Origin: JAKFVC01 sp040386595
GTDB lineage: Bacteria; Planctomycetota; Planctomycetia; Planctomycetales; Planctomycetaceae
NCBI GenBank assembly: GCA_040386595.1
Contig: JAZKFE010000091.1
Coordinates: forward strand, 44,009-108,008
Reading direction: 5' to 3'
Length of the DNA stretch: 64,000 nt
Part shown: piece by piece, positions 27,459 through 35,863 of the stretch
Layout of the letters: every line of letters starts with the position of its first letter
Numbering within the stretch: position 1 is the stretch's first letter
Program-made: the position numbers and the translations under genes
Notes under the pieces: generated by a model
What the model saw: only the letters and a program-made list of their open reading frames with translations
Told to the model about the DNA's origin: nothing
The model's database searches: none

Positions 27459-27730
27459 GGGGTAGGTCTCGAGCGGGAAATATTTTCTACGCGGCCTGAA
27501 ATGAGACTGTCACAAGAGGGCTCTCGCGATCACCGGATCGGGGTGCCCATGCCGGGGCCATGTGGTGTCTCACACCGCCAATTGTAGACGGTGAGGTCCA
27601 ATTTCCCAAGCGGCAGACGGGTGGAGGCCCATCCCATTGTTACAGAAGAATTACCGGCTGACTTTGATTAAGATGCTGATTCATTGATGCGTTCGGCATG
27701 ATCTTGGCCATTTTCATCTGCGGGAAAAAC

Positions 27731-28849
27731 ATGAAAATCACGGGGATTGAAACCTATCCGGTCCGGATACCTCTGAAGCCGGCGCGCCGCATGATTTCGG
27801 CGTTGGGGCAGCATGTTGAATCGAAATTTCTGATCGTGCGCGTGCTGACTGATGCGGGTATCGACGGAGTCGGCGAAGCGACGGTCACCCCACGCTGGAG
27901 TGGCGAAACCGTCTGGAGCGCTCAGTCCATGGTCGACCGGATCCTGGCTCCGGCCGTGATCGGACTCGATCCGCATGACATCCCCGGCCTGGAACAGCAG
28001 ATGGAGCGTTTCTGCATCCATAACTGGTTCGCCAAGTCGGCAATCGAAATGGCCTGTTGGGATATTCAAGGCAAAGCGGCGGGCAAACCGGTCTATGAAT
28101 TACTCGGCGGTGCCTGTCGGCCGTTATCGATTCGTTGCCGGTTTTCGATGGGGGCTTATCCCCCCGAACGCGCACGTCAACGGGCCATCGAGTTACTCGA
28201 AGAAGGCTTTACGACGTTGAAAGTGAAAGTCGGCACGAAGCCGGTGGAAGATATTGAACGGGTCCGTATCGTTCGTGAGATTGCTGGCCCCGATCGAGAT
28301 CTGGTGATCGATGCCAACTGCGGCTGGGATGCGGCCACTGCGATTGCCGCTTGCAAAGAACTCGAAGACTGCAATATCGGACTGTTCGAACAGCCGACAC
28401 CGGACGGAGACTATGCCGCGATTGCGGAAGTTCGCCGCGCCATCAAGCCGCTGGTGATGGCCGACGACATGTGCTTTAACTTAGTCCATGCGAAGGAGCT
28501 GATTCGCAATGACGGCTGCGACGTGATCAGCGTTTACCCGGGCAAGAACGGTGGTATTCAGCGATCGAAAACAATCGTCGAATATGCTTGCCAGCACGGA
28601 GTCGCCTGCAGCATCGGCTCCAATTTGGAATGGGACATCGGCACGGCCGCCATGTGCCATCTGGCGGTGGCCACTCCTAACTTGCAGCTCGAAAAATATC
28701 CGGGCGACATCTTGGGCCCCGACTATCACGAATTCTCGATCGCCAAGAACCCGATCTCCATTCGCGGCCCCATCGTCACCATTACCGATCGGCCAGGACT
28801 TGGAGTCGACGTAGATTGGGATGTGGTCCAAAAGAATTTGATTAGCTAA
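27731..28849 (+). CDS. Enolase-superfamily enzyme, muconate cycloisomerase-like
   Basis: 372 aa, with the muconate lactonizing (MLE) subgroup catalytic pattern: K164-x-K166 (LKVKVG), metal ligands D194 (DANCGWD), E220 (EQPTPD) and D245 (ADDM), and a distal lysine K272 (PGKNGG). These residues support abstraction of a proton alpha to a carboxylate. The substrate could be muconate, a dipeptide or a sugar acid; the sequence alone does not decide, since the genome context lacks aromatic or cell-wall peptide genes. ATG 27731 is chosen over 27698 because GGGA lies 6 bases upstream. It is transcribed alone and converges with the radical SAM gene. Confidence 0.88.
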   Translation: MKITGIETYPVRIPLKPARRMISALGQHVESKFLIVRVLTDAGIDGVGEATVTPRWSGETVWSAQSMVDRILAPAVIGLDPHDIPGLEQQMERFCIHNWFAKSAIEMACWDIQGKAAGKPVYELLGGACRPLSIRCRFSMGAYPPERARQRAIELLEEGFTTLKVKVGTKPVEDIERVRIVREIAGPDRDLVIDANCGWDAATAIAACKELEDCNIGLFEQPTPDGDYAAIAEVRRAIKPLVMADDMCFNLVHAKELIRNDGCDVISVYPGKNGGIQRSKTIVEYACQHGVACSIGSNLEWDIGTAAMCHLAVATPNLQLEKYPGDILGPDYHEFSIAKNPISIRGPIVTITDRPGLGVDVDWDVVQKNLIS

Positions 28850-28909
28850 GACTGAGCGGTGCATGAATTCGGAAGAAATTGCACCATGGAGAATACTGAG
28901 TTGAGAACA

Positions 28910-29998
28910 TCAAGCGGCTGGAACGCCGGTCTTGCTCCAGCCCTTCCAGGCCAACTCACCCGTGTAGATGGCACTCGGTAAGACTTCGCATTCTGCCCAG
29001 CAACCGGGACATTGTTTGACCCATTGTCGCTGTTCTTGGGCCTGGGCACTGTGCCAGACTTCCTGGAATGTTTGGTGTCGTAGATTGCCGGCCAGCTTCG
29101 TGTTGAATTGGCAGGTGGGAACATCGCCGTTCGGGAAAATTCGCAGATGAGAATTCAAGGCGACGCACTTCGGGTTTGGTGTGCCCGTGGTGTGCAATAA
29201 GCGGTTGGCAATTCCCCGCAGGTAGTAGCGTTTCGCTAACCGTTCCAGCAGCGGGAGGTCCGCTAGTCCGGCTTCAACCTTGGCAATCAATTGGCCGAAT
29301 TGTTGCGGAGTGAATTCACCAAAAGTCGTAAACTGCCCCATTTCCTTAGGAGCCAAATCGACTTCACGTTCCATGTGATATGTCGCACTCTGATCATAAG
29401 CGAGTACCACATTATTATAGACGCCGTGCGGCCGCAGGAATTCGCGTAGCTGCCGGTATTGCTCGGCCCCTTCCGCGTCCACGATGGTTTGATTGACCAT
29501 TAATCTCAGTCGCAGTTCCTTCTGCCGAGGTGCGAGCTGAGTTAACGTTTGGGTGACCATGTCCCAGGCTGAATCATGTCCCCGGACGTGATTGTGCTTG
29601 TCCTGCATGCCGTCCATCGACAACAGCAATTGCAGTGGTAAGCGACGATCTCGGCGCTCGCAAAAATCTACGATGCGTTGAGTCAGAAAACCATTCGATG
29701 TGATATGCAGCACCAGTGGCTTCAAGCGCGTCCGCACGACTTCGGCAATCTCCACGAGATCGCGACGTACAAACGGCTCTCCCCCGGTCAAACGTACGGC
29801 GTCCATACGTGGCAGTTGCGAGAAGATGTGTTCGACTTCGGCGAATGTTAGATCGTCTGGTGAAGGCATCTTCCACGAATCACACATGATGCAACGCGCG
29901 TTACAACCAAACGTCACTGTATAGGTGAGAAATCGAGGTAATGTGCGGCCCCCTCGGCGATTTTGCCAAACGTCACGCAAAAATGAGAGCAGGCGCAT
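28910..29998 (-). CDS. Radical SAM protein with C-terminal SPASM-like domain
   Basis: 362 aa. The N-terminal radical SAM motif is C-NAR-C-IM-C (CxxxCxxC), followed by the SAM-binding GGEPF. The C-terminal third carries further cysteines (CVALNSHLRIFPNGDVPTC and CPGCWAEC), typical of SPASM auxiliary Fe-S binding. Such proteins modify peptides or act in cofactor or glycan pathways. ATG 29998 (MRLLSFL) is preferred over a TTG at 30061, whose extra residues are not conserved in character. It lies directly downstream of the glycosyltransferase gene on the same strand (115 bases), so a link to an envelope glycan or lipid is possible but inferred. Confidence 0.88.
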   Translation of the reverse strand: MRLLSFLRDVWQNRRGGRTLPRFLTYTVTFGCNARCIMCDSWKMPSPDDLTFAEVEHIFSQLPRMDAVRLTGGEPFVRRDLVEIAEVVRTRLKPLVLHITSNGFLTQRIVDFCERRDRRLPLQLLLSMDGMQDKHNHVRGHDSAWDMVTQTLTQLAPRQKELRLRLMVNQTIVDAEGAEQYRQLREFLRPHGVYNNVVLAYDQSATYHMEREVDLAPKEMGQFTTFGEFTPQQFGQLIAKVEAGLADLPLLERLAKRYYLRGIANRLLHTTGTPNPKCVALNSHLRIFPNGDVPTCQFNTKLAGNLRHQTFQEVWHSAQAQEQRQWVKQCPGCWAECEVLPSAIYTGELAWKGWSKTGVPAA

Positions 29999-30113
29999 TG
30001 AGGGCTTTCTGTGGCTGTGAAACTTGGTGGTTAAAGTTGTGCAGCTCGTAGCGCTATTCAAGAGGAAAAATTAGCTGATGCCAGCCGGCTGACTCTAGAA
30101 AAAATTTCCGATT

Positions 30114-31238
30114 TTAAGGTACCGCAAGTGGCACTCGTGCCGGTTCATCTCGCCTGGATGTCATGGAACGTGATGTCTCTGGCAGGTGGCGGGAGATCAC
30201 TGCGAGAGCCTCGGGGGTACCGTTCATTCGCTCGCGGTCGATTCCCTGTGTGAAATCGTCGTGTTGAGCCAAAAATCTGCGAATATGGCGGGCCGTGATG
30301 CGTTCCGGATCGACCCAATCCCCAGCCCCGTCGTCACGTAGGAACCAGGCATTGATGAATTGCTCAAAGTTGTTGGATTCCGGCATCGCCAGTACAGGCT
30401 TGCCTAAATATAACGCTTCACCAACTAGTTGATTTCCGGCCGTGCAGATGACCGCGTGGCAGCTGGCCAGATCCGCAATAAATTCGTGTTCGTCAACTCG
30501 ATAGAACTGCACATTATCTTGTGCGGGCAGTTCCCCCAGGCCATAGACATGTACCGGACGCTGCAGCTGGATCAGTGATTCCAGCACTGCATTGCACGTT
30601 TTGCGACGTAAGTACGCGACCAGATGCCCGTCATTGGTGGCTTGAGCCTGCACAATTTCTGGTCGCAGCAAGACGCCGACTTGCGTGACGTTCGACAGAT
30701 TGTGTCGAATGGGAGGGGCATAGAATTGCGAAAGAACTGTCTCTGCCTGACCGGAATAGAAGTTTTGGACGATCAAGCCCATCGCCTGGGCGGGAACCTG
30801 CATCCAGTGGGGCAGGCAACTGAGATCGTTGGCGACGAGAAAATGCTGGTGATCTAAACTGATAAACGGCACTCCGACGCGTTGTGCCGCACGGGGTAGG
30901 GCAGGTTCAAAGTCTGCAATAATCAGGTCGGGGCATTCTTTGCGAATGACTAATTCCAGCCAGGAAATGAGTCGTGGCAGTTTCCAGAGATAACGGGTCG
31001 CTTCTTGAGCCGTACGCCAGAAGCTAAGGACGTGCTGATCGTCGTAATGGAAGTGCAGGCCGGGAATGCGATAGACTCTGACACCCGTTCCGGCATAGCG
31101 TGGTGCCAGCATTTCATAGGCATCGCCGGGGGCGAACAGCACGATTTCATGCTGGTTCCGCAAGGCCTCCACCATCGCTCTCACTCGCGTGGCGTGTCCG
31201 CGTCCCTCCCCCGACAGGCTGTAGAAGATCTTCGCCAT
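30114..31238 (-). CDS. Glycosyltransferase, MurG/GT28-like fold
   Basis: 374 aa. The protein opens with FYSLSGEGRGHATRVRAMVE, where the GxGHxxR pattern is the N-terminal signature of GT-B enzymes related to MurG and the MJ1255 group. A conserved acidic segment IIADFEPALPRAAQRVGVPF and a C-terminal donor-site stretch (AVICTAGNQLVGEALYLGKPVLAMPESNNFEQ) follow. The start is certain: GGAGGAA lies 3 bases upstream of ATG 31238. The frame overlaps the 3' end of the LpxH-like gene by 92 bases. The context (LpxH-like phosphoesterase upstream, radical SAM downstream) suggests envelope glycolipid or polysaccharide synthesis; the acceptor is unknown. Confidence 0.88.
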   Translation of the reverse strand: MAKIFYSLSGEGRGHATRVRAMVEALRNQHEIVLFAPGDAYEMLAPRYAGTGVRVYRIPGLHFHYDDQHVLSFWRTAQEATRYLWKLPRLISWLELVIRKECPDLIIADFEPALPRAAQRVGVPFISLDHQHFLVANDLSCLPHWMQVPAQAMGLIVQNFYSGQAETVLSQFYAPPIRHNLSNVTQVGVLLRPEIVQAQATNDGHLVAYLRRKTCNAVLESLIQLQRPVHVYGLGELPAQDNVQFYRVDEHEFIADLASCHAVICTAGNQLVGEALYLGKPVLAMPESNNFEQFINAWFLRDDGAGDWVDPERITARHIRRFLAQHDDFTQGIDRERMNGTPEALAVISRHLPETSRSMTSRRDEPARVPLAVP

Positions 31239-32094
31239 GATTCCTCCATGCGGTTTCGACCATCAACGGTTGGGCGTCCCGGACAGGGGGGGCCACAATT
31301 GATCGTCGAGATCCCCGTGTTGAACGATGCCGATCCCCAGACCAGCGAATCAGTCGCAATTCGCCATCAGACTGTTCCACCAGCGCGGTGCAGCTTTCGA
31401 CCCAGTCGCCGGTGTTGTAGTACATCAGCCCCTGATGTTCGTGAATGGTCGGCGTATGGATGTGCCCACACACGACACCGTCACATTGTAAATCGCGAGC
31501 ATGCCGGATGACTGCGTCTTCGAATCTCGCAATTGCTGAAGTTGCTTGCTTGACCTTATGTTTGATATAGGCGCTAAGCGACCAATAGCCGAATCCCAAC
31601 CGGCGGCGGCAGGCGTTGAACGCCCCGTTGACCCAGAGGAGAAAATTGTATCCCGCATCTCCGACCAGCGACAACCAGCGGGCGTGGCGGACCACGGTAT
31701 CGAACTGATCGCCGTGGATGACTAGCAGCCTGCGGCCATCTGCGGTCACATGGATGAATTCATCTGAGAGGGAAACCTGTCCCAGATCGCGGACAAATTG
31801 CCGGAGGAATTCATCGTGGTTGCCCGGCGTGTAATACACTTGGGTCCCACGGTCCAGCAGTTCCAGAATACGCCGTACGATGGCGGTATAGACGTCGTCC
31901 CAGAACCAGGACTTACGCAAACGCCAGCCATCGATGATATCCCCAACCAGGTAGAGATGGTCAGGTTCGACGCTGTTGAGAAACTCGAGTAACGCCTCCG
32001 CACGGGCGTATCGACACCCGAGATGAGTGTCGCTCAAGAATATCGTCCTGACTCGTTGTGGAGTCCCAAGTTCGTCGCGAGAGCGATGTATCAT
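31147..32094 (-). CDS. LpxH-like metallophosphoesterase
   Basis: A 315-aa calcineurin-type phosphoesterase of the UDP-2,3-diacylglucosamine diphosphatase group. All five metal-binding blocks are visible: SDTHLG, VGDIIDGW, GNHDEF, VIHGDQFD and CGHIHTP. Family members hydrolyse the pyrophosphate of UDP-diacylglucosamine in lipid A synthesis or related nucleotide-lipid bonds. The catalytic part ends near residue 250. The final tail of roughly 60 residues (Arg/Gly-rich) overlaps the start of the glycosyltransferase gene and may be non-functional read-through. The start is uncertain: ATG 32094 has AAGGA directly abutting it, and ATG 32142 would add a hydrophobic 16 residues. Confidence 0.85.
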   Translation of the reverse strand: MIHRSRDELGTPQRVRTIFLSDTHLGCRYARAEALLEFLNSVEPDHLYLVGDIIDGWRLRKSWFWDDVYTAIVRRILELLDRGTQVYYTPGNHDEFLRQFVRDLGQVSLSDEFIHVTADGRRLLVIHGDQFDTVVRHARWLSLVGDAGYNFLLWVNGAFNACRRRLGFGYWSLSAYIKHKVKQATSAIARFEDAVIRHARDLQCDGVVCGHIHTPTIHEHQGLMYYNTGDWVESCTALVEQSDGELRLIRWSGDRHRSTRGSRRSIVAPPVRDAQPLMVETAWRNHGEDLLQPVGGGTRTRHASESDGGGLAEPA

Positions 32095-32349
32095 TCCTTT
32101 TCTCACCGCTAGACGTAAAAAGGCGATTCCGCACAGCGCCATGCCAATGGAATTCCACACCACACTGAGGAGTGAGCGTAGAGTTCCGTCGGCACATCGC
32201 GGCTAGAATCTTCCTGCATTTCTTAGCCGCAATGTTGAGGAAAGTTAGTATCCGTAGTTGAGGATTTGGAGTGGAACTCGGGCAAGAATGTGTTAACAGG
32301 AAAATGAATGCTCGTTTCAACCAAATAATATCGAATGAGGCTGTGGGGC

Positions 32350-32394
32350 AAAAAAAGCAGCCTGAATCATTCGTTGAGGAACGATTCAGGCTGC
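32350..32394 (-). terminator. Intrinsic terminator of the large heme-protein gene
   Basis: On the minus strand a stem GCAGCCTGAATC ... GATTCAGGCTGC (32357-32394) is followed by a run of seven T (complement of 32350-32356). It begins 40 bases after the stop codon at 32434. Confidence 0.9.
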
Positions 32395-32433
32395 ACGAGG
32401 ATGCTCGGTCAACGTGTTTGTGTTGTGGGCTGT

Positions 32434-35400
32434 TTATGCTCCCAGAAGGAACGCCAGTAGATCTCGCAACTCTTCCGTCGTTTTGACTAAGCCGGCAGGC
32501 ATGGGGGATTGATCCTGCAGTTTGCGTTCTTCGACTTCTTTAATCGGAATCGAAATCGGGACGGCATCGATCTGGATGAGTTCAATCTTCTCGGCGGTCT
32601 CACCCGTGACCAGGCCGATATGTTGCCGGCCTTCGGTCGTGACGATCAGCGTGGCTTTGAACACGGGGGAAATTTGCTTGTTAGGTAGCAAAATTGATTC
32701 TACCAAGTGCGGCACGGTGAAACGTTTCACGGCATCTGCGAGACTCGGCCCGGCATTCAGGGCGGTGTCTGCGGTTGCCGAATGACACTTCGCACATCCC
32801 AGTCCGCTGGTCGAAAATAGCTTTTTGCCGTTTTCAGCATTGCCTGTTTTTGCTGCCGCCAGCCAATCGACTGTCAGAAATTCGGGGGCAATTTTTGTCG
32901 CTGCAGGATCCCCGGCCGTCGCGGCCTTCAAACGTTCTGCCAGTGAGCCATTCTCCATCTTGTCAGGGGCGACCGCGACTACGGGACTTAATGAACGAAA
33001 ATGCGCATAGGCCCCGGACTCTCCGACGACGTTCCGGACACGCATTAAGATATCGTTGCCCCCGGGTTGCAGTTCGAGGGGGACGGAATCCTGCAGGGGC
33101 AGGGCTCCGCGAATGATGTCGTTGGTCCAAACCAGCTTGCCGTTGTGCCAGACCTTAATCCCGTCATCCGAGCCGACTTCCAACGTCGCCAGTTGCTTGC
33201 GGCTGCTTTCCAGGCGGAAGTACACATAGCTCGACTTGCCGTCACTTGGTCCAAACAGCTCGTGGAAATTGACCTGACGCTGCACTGAAACCGGCTTCCA
33301 TTCCAGCTGCAAATTCCCCGACTGATACTTCGCTGCTGGATTAGGAATGGATTTTTCGGGCTCGTGAACCGTCTTAAAACCTTTAGAAGAATCATCGAAC
33401 GGTCCGACCACCCAAACCTTCGGGACGGGATTGAGGTTTGCCAAGCTCAAACGTCGTTGCGTGATGTCGGTCCGGATCCGGGCGATCAGCGGTTCTGTCC
33501 GAGCATCGTTTAACAGCGACAAGAAGTACGCAGCTTGCGAACGAACTTCTTCGCTTTCATCGCCCAGACGCACTTCTAACAACGCAAATAGTTGTTCTTG
33601 CTCGGCCGAGCGTGGGGCTGCGTTCCAATGGTCGGCAATCGTATACAGACCGATGCGGTCGTTGNNNNNNNNNNNNTTTCTGAGATCGACTTTGGCATCA
33701 GCAAATTGAATCGTGTAGACCTCTTCCGCCCGCCACGGAGCCAATTGCAAGTTGGATGGGATCACCGCTTCAGACTTGGGAATCGTCAATCGAAACCCGG
33801 CGGCCAGCACGCCTGCGAGACGTGTCTTGGGGTTTTCGTTTTGACAGAGATTACCAATCGTATCGAAGCTTCCGCGTTCGGCGATCAACAACGTGGCCGT
33901 CTGCCGCAGATACGTATCGTCGCTGAGTGCCGGGCCGGTCAGAATGGCTGCGGGAATTTCAGAAATCGCTCCGGGATGGAAGCAGGCCATCACGGCCGCG
34001 TGCTGGATCTGAGGGCTGGCATCCTGCAGCCATTTTTCTACGTTGGCCGCCAGATTCGCCGGCTGACGAGTTGCCAGTTCGTCCCAGGCACGGACTGCTT
34101 GCAGTCTGATCTGCGGGTTGGAACTCGCGGCTAACGTTGCGAAGACTCCTGACGTCCCGGCTCGAGCTGCGTTCGCTACCAGCCACGGCCAGTGCAGGGA
34201 CGCTGGATTTCCGGCGTCGATCTGAGCTGCTTGACTTAATGTGGCTGTCGGAATTTCCTCCACCCGGCGTTGTAGCTCGACATGTGCGGCATACCGCCGC
34301 GACCAGTTCGGATTGGAAAGTTCCGCCTGCAGCCGATCCATGGAGACCTGTGTGGCATCGTAGGCCTCAAACGGCGAATTGGCGGGATCGTCCTTCCGAG
34401 TGATCATCACCACGTCACTCTTGTAGACGGGCGAGCCCTCATTCTGGGCCATGTAGCACACAGTGGCAAAGATGCGTCCACCGCGGCCGACGGAAACCCC
34501 GACCGGTCGGGCTTGGTCACGCCCGACCAGCAGTTCGTGCTCCTGGCACTTGAACGTCGCACCATGTGGTTCGAGAGGATAGTAGGTCACCTTCCGAGTA
34601 CACCAGCGGGCGACCAGCAAGGCATGACGATACTGCTCGGGCAAGTATGTGTCATTGTAGTAAGATTGACCGACCGGGACCGCGCGGCCCAAGGTGGTGA
34701 TCATGGTGTCGAGGAGATCTTTGCGATCCGGCGTTTTCGACACCATCCAGCCGCGAGGCCAGCTGAAATAGGAATGTGGAGTGACATGATTCAGACGCCC
34801 CGGGACGTACTCGGCAGGCATCGATTCGTGATCGTTGTCGTTAGTGAACAAATTCCAGTTTTTGTCGAATATCAGACCGCAGCTGTTTCGTAAGCCGCGT
34901 GAGACCACTTGCAGATTGCTACCGTTCGGCCGGCAACGGAATACGGCACCGACGCCGTTATAAGGAGTCTTGACCCAGTCGGTGTTGGGCTGATGAATGT
35001 CGGATTTTTCTGTCTGACTGAACATCGACCAATGGCCCCAGTGATCGGGCCGGCTGAAGTCGCCGTAGTACCACAGCGGATCGCCCGTCGCGATATAGAG
35101 ATCGCCTTCCGGTCCCCACGTCATCCCGTGAAAGCATTGGTGAACATGTCCCAGGGGGACGCCCCACACCAGTCGCTTTAGAGTTAATCCCTCGCGTTTA
35201 ATGCGTGCGTCAGGGAGTACGTAGAGAGCACTCACCGTTAGGACATAGATGTCGTTCCCGCGGATCTCAATATCGTAGACCCAGGTGTGATCGGGAAAAC
35301 GCATCAGTTCGGTGCGTGGGCCATACTTGCCATCGGCCAATGGCTCATACACAAACAACGCTTCGCGGCCGCCCACGAACATGCGACCGGTGGTGTCGAG

Positions 35401-35580
35401 TCTGACCGCGAGGAAGGATTCGGTATCGGCGGAATCGAGCGTGACGACGCGGAGAGCTGGATCTGCCGTCTCATAGGGGGGCAGAGTCTCGGCTGCCGGT
35501 AGTGATTGCGTTCCCCAGAGAAACAGGCAGAGGCCCGTGGCTATCCATCGTCCGAACCCAGTCATGCGTCCGCCCATCAT
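32434..35580 (-). CDS. Membrane-bound-dehydrogenase-type protein with C-terminal heme domain
   Basis: About 1048 aa as read, interrupted by a 12-N assembly gap at 33665-33676; the flanking frames agree. The signal peptide is residues 1-30 (FLWGTQSLPAAE). An NHL/PQQ-like propeller (about 45-450, with PEGDLYIATGDPLW and NLFTNDNDHESMPAEY) is followed by a HEAT-like helical region spanning the gap and a carbohydrate-binding-like beta domain (FRLESSRKQLATLEVGSDDG). At the C-terminus is a c-type heme domain with CAKCH and TLIVTTEGRQHIGLVTGET, the signature of the planctomycete/verrucomicrobial 'putative heme-binding' family. The start ATG 35580 is chosen because GGGGAG sits 4 bases upstream. Its terminator is at 32350-32394. 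Confidence 0.88.
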   Translation of the reverse strand: MMGGRMTGFGRWIATGLCLFLWGTQSLPAAETLPPYETADPALRVVTLDSADTESFLAVRLDTTGRMFVGGREALFVYEPLADGKYGPRTELMRFPDHTWVYDIEIRGNDIYVLTVSALYVLPDARIKREGLTLKRLVWGVPLGHVHQCFHGMTWGPEGDLYIATGDPLWYYGDFSRPDHWGHWSMFSQTEKSDIHQPNTDWVKTPYNGVGAVFRCRPNGSNLQVVSRGLRNSCGLIFDKNWNLFTNDNDHESMPAEYVPGRLNHVTPHSYFSWPRGWMVSKTPDRKDLLDTMITTLGRAVPVGQSYYNDTYLPEQYRHALLVARWCTRKVTYYPLEPHGATFKCQEHELLVGRDQARPVGVSVGRGGRIFATVCYMAQNEGSPVYKSDVVMITRKDDPANSPFEAYDATQVSMDRLQAELSNPNWSRRYAAHVELQRRVEEIPTATLSQAAQIDAGNPASLHWPWLVANAARAGTSGVFATLAASSNPQIRLQAVRAWDELATRQPANLAANVEKWLQDASPQIQHAAVMACFHPGAISEIPAAILTGPALSDDTYLRQTATLLIAERGSFDTIGNLCQNENPKTRLAGVLAAGFRLTIPKSEAVIPSNLQLAPWRAEEVYTIQFADAKVDLRXXXXXNDRIGLYTIADHWNAAPRSAEQEQLFALLEVRLGDESEEVRSQAAYFLSLLNDARTEPLIARIRTDITQRRLSLANLNPVPKVWVVGPFDDSSKGFKTVHEPEKSIPNPAAKYQSGNLQLEWKPVSVQRQVNFHELFGPSDGKSSYVYFRLESSRKQLATLEVGSDDGIKVWHNGKLVWTNDIIRGALPLQDSVPLELQPGGNDILMRVRNVVGESGAYAHFRSLSPVVAVAPDKMENGSLAERLKAATAGDPAATKIAPEFLTVDWLAAAKTGNAENGKKLFSTSGLGCAKCHSATADTALNAGPSLADAVKRFTVPHLVESILLPNKQISPVFKATLIVTTEGRQHIGLVTGETAEKIELIQIDAVPISIPIKEVEERKLQDQSPMPAGLVKTTEELRDLLAFLLGA
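33665..33676. other. Assembly gap (12 N) inside heme-protein gene
   Basis: Unknown bases; both flanks read in the same frame. True gap size is unknown. Confidence 0.98.
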
Positions 35581-35701
35581 GTTGCTCCCCAGAGTAATTG
35601 CAGATTCGTGCTCATTCATTTGCGGTCCGCGGATTGTAAAAGAATCCGGCCGCAGATTGAACACGATGGGGCAGATCACGGGGCATTGCGGGCTGCTAGA
35701 C

Positions 35702-35830
35702 CATAGTCGTTGTTCGCTCCGCGAACTGAACGCGCTCGCAGTGGCGAGGTGGGATCCGCGCTGAGATTGAATGCAAATTCCAGCCGGCTACTGCGATCAC
35801 GTTATGTTCGCGGAGCGAACAACGACTATG
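35702..35830. mobile_element. 129-bp MITE-like palindromic element, copy 1
   Basis: Perfect 25-bp terminal inverted repeats (starting CATAGTCGTTGTTCG) enclose a 79-bp asymmetric core. Inside are a CTCGC-AGTG-GCGAG hairpin and a TCGCAGT core word, whose complement partner is degraded in this copy. There is no coding capacity. Copy 2 at 39615-39743 has the same length and orientation and differs at about 9 positions. No obvious target-site duplication is visible. Confidence 0.85.
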
Positions 35831-35863
35831 CTTCGCCAGAATTCCTGTCCGCTTTGCGGATGA

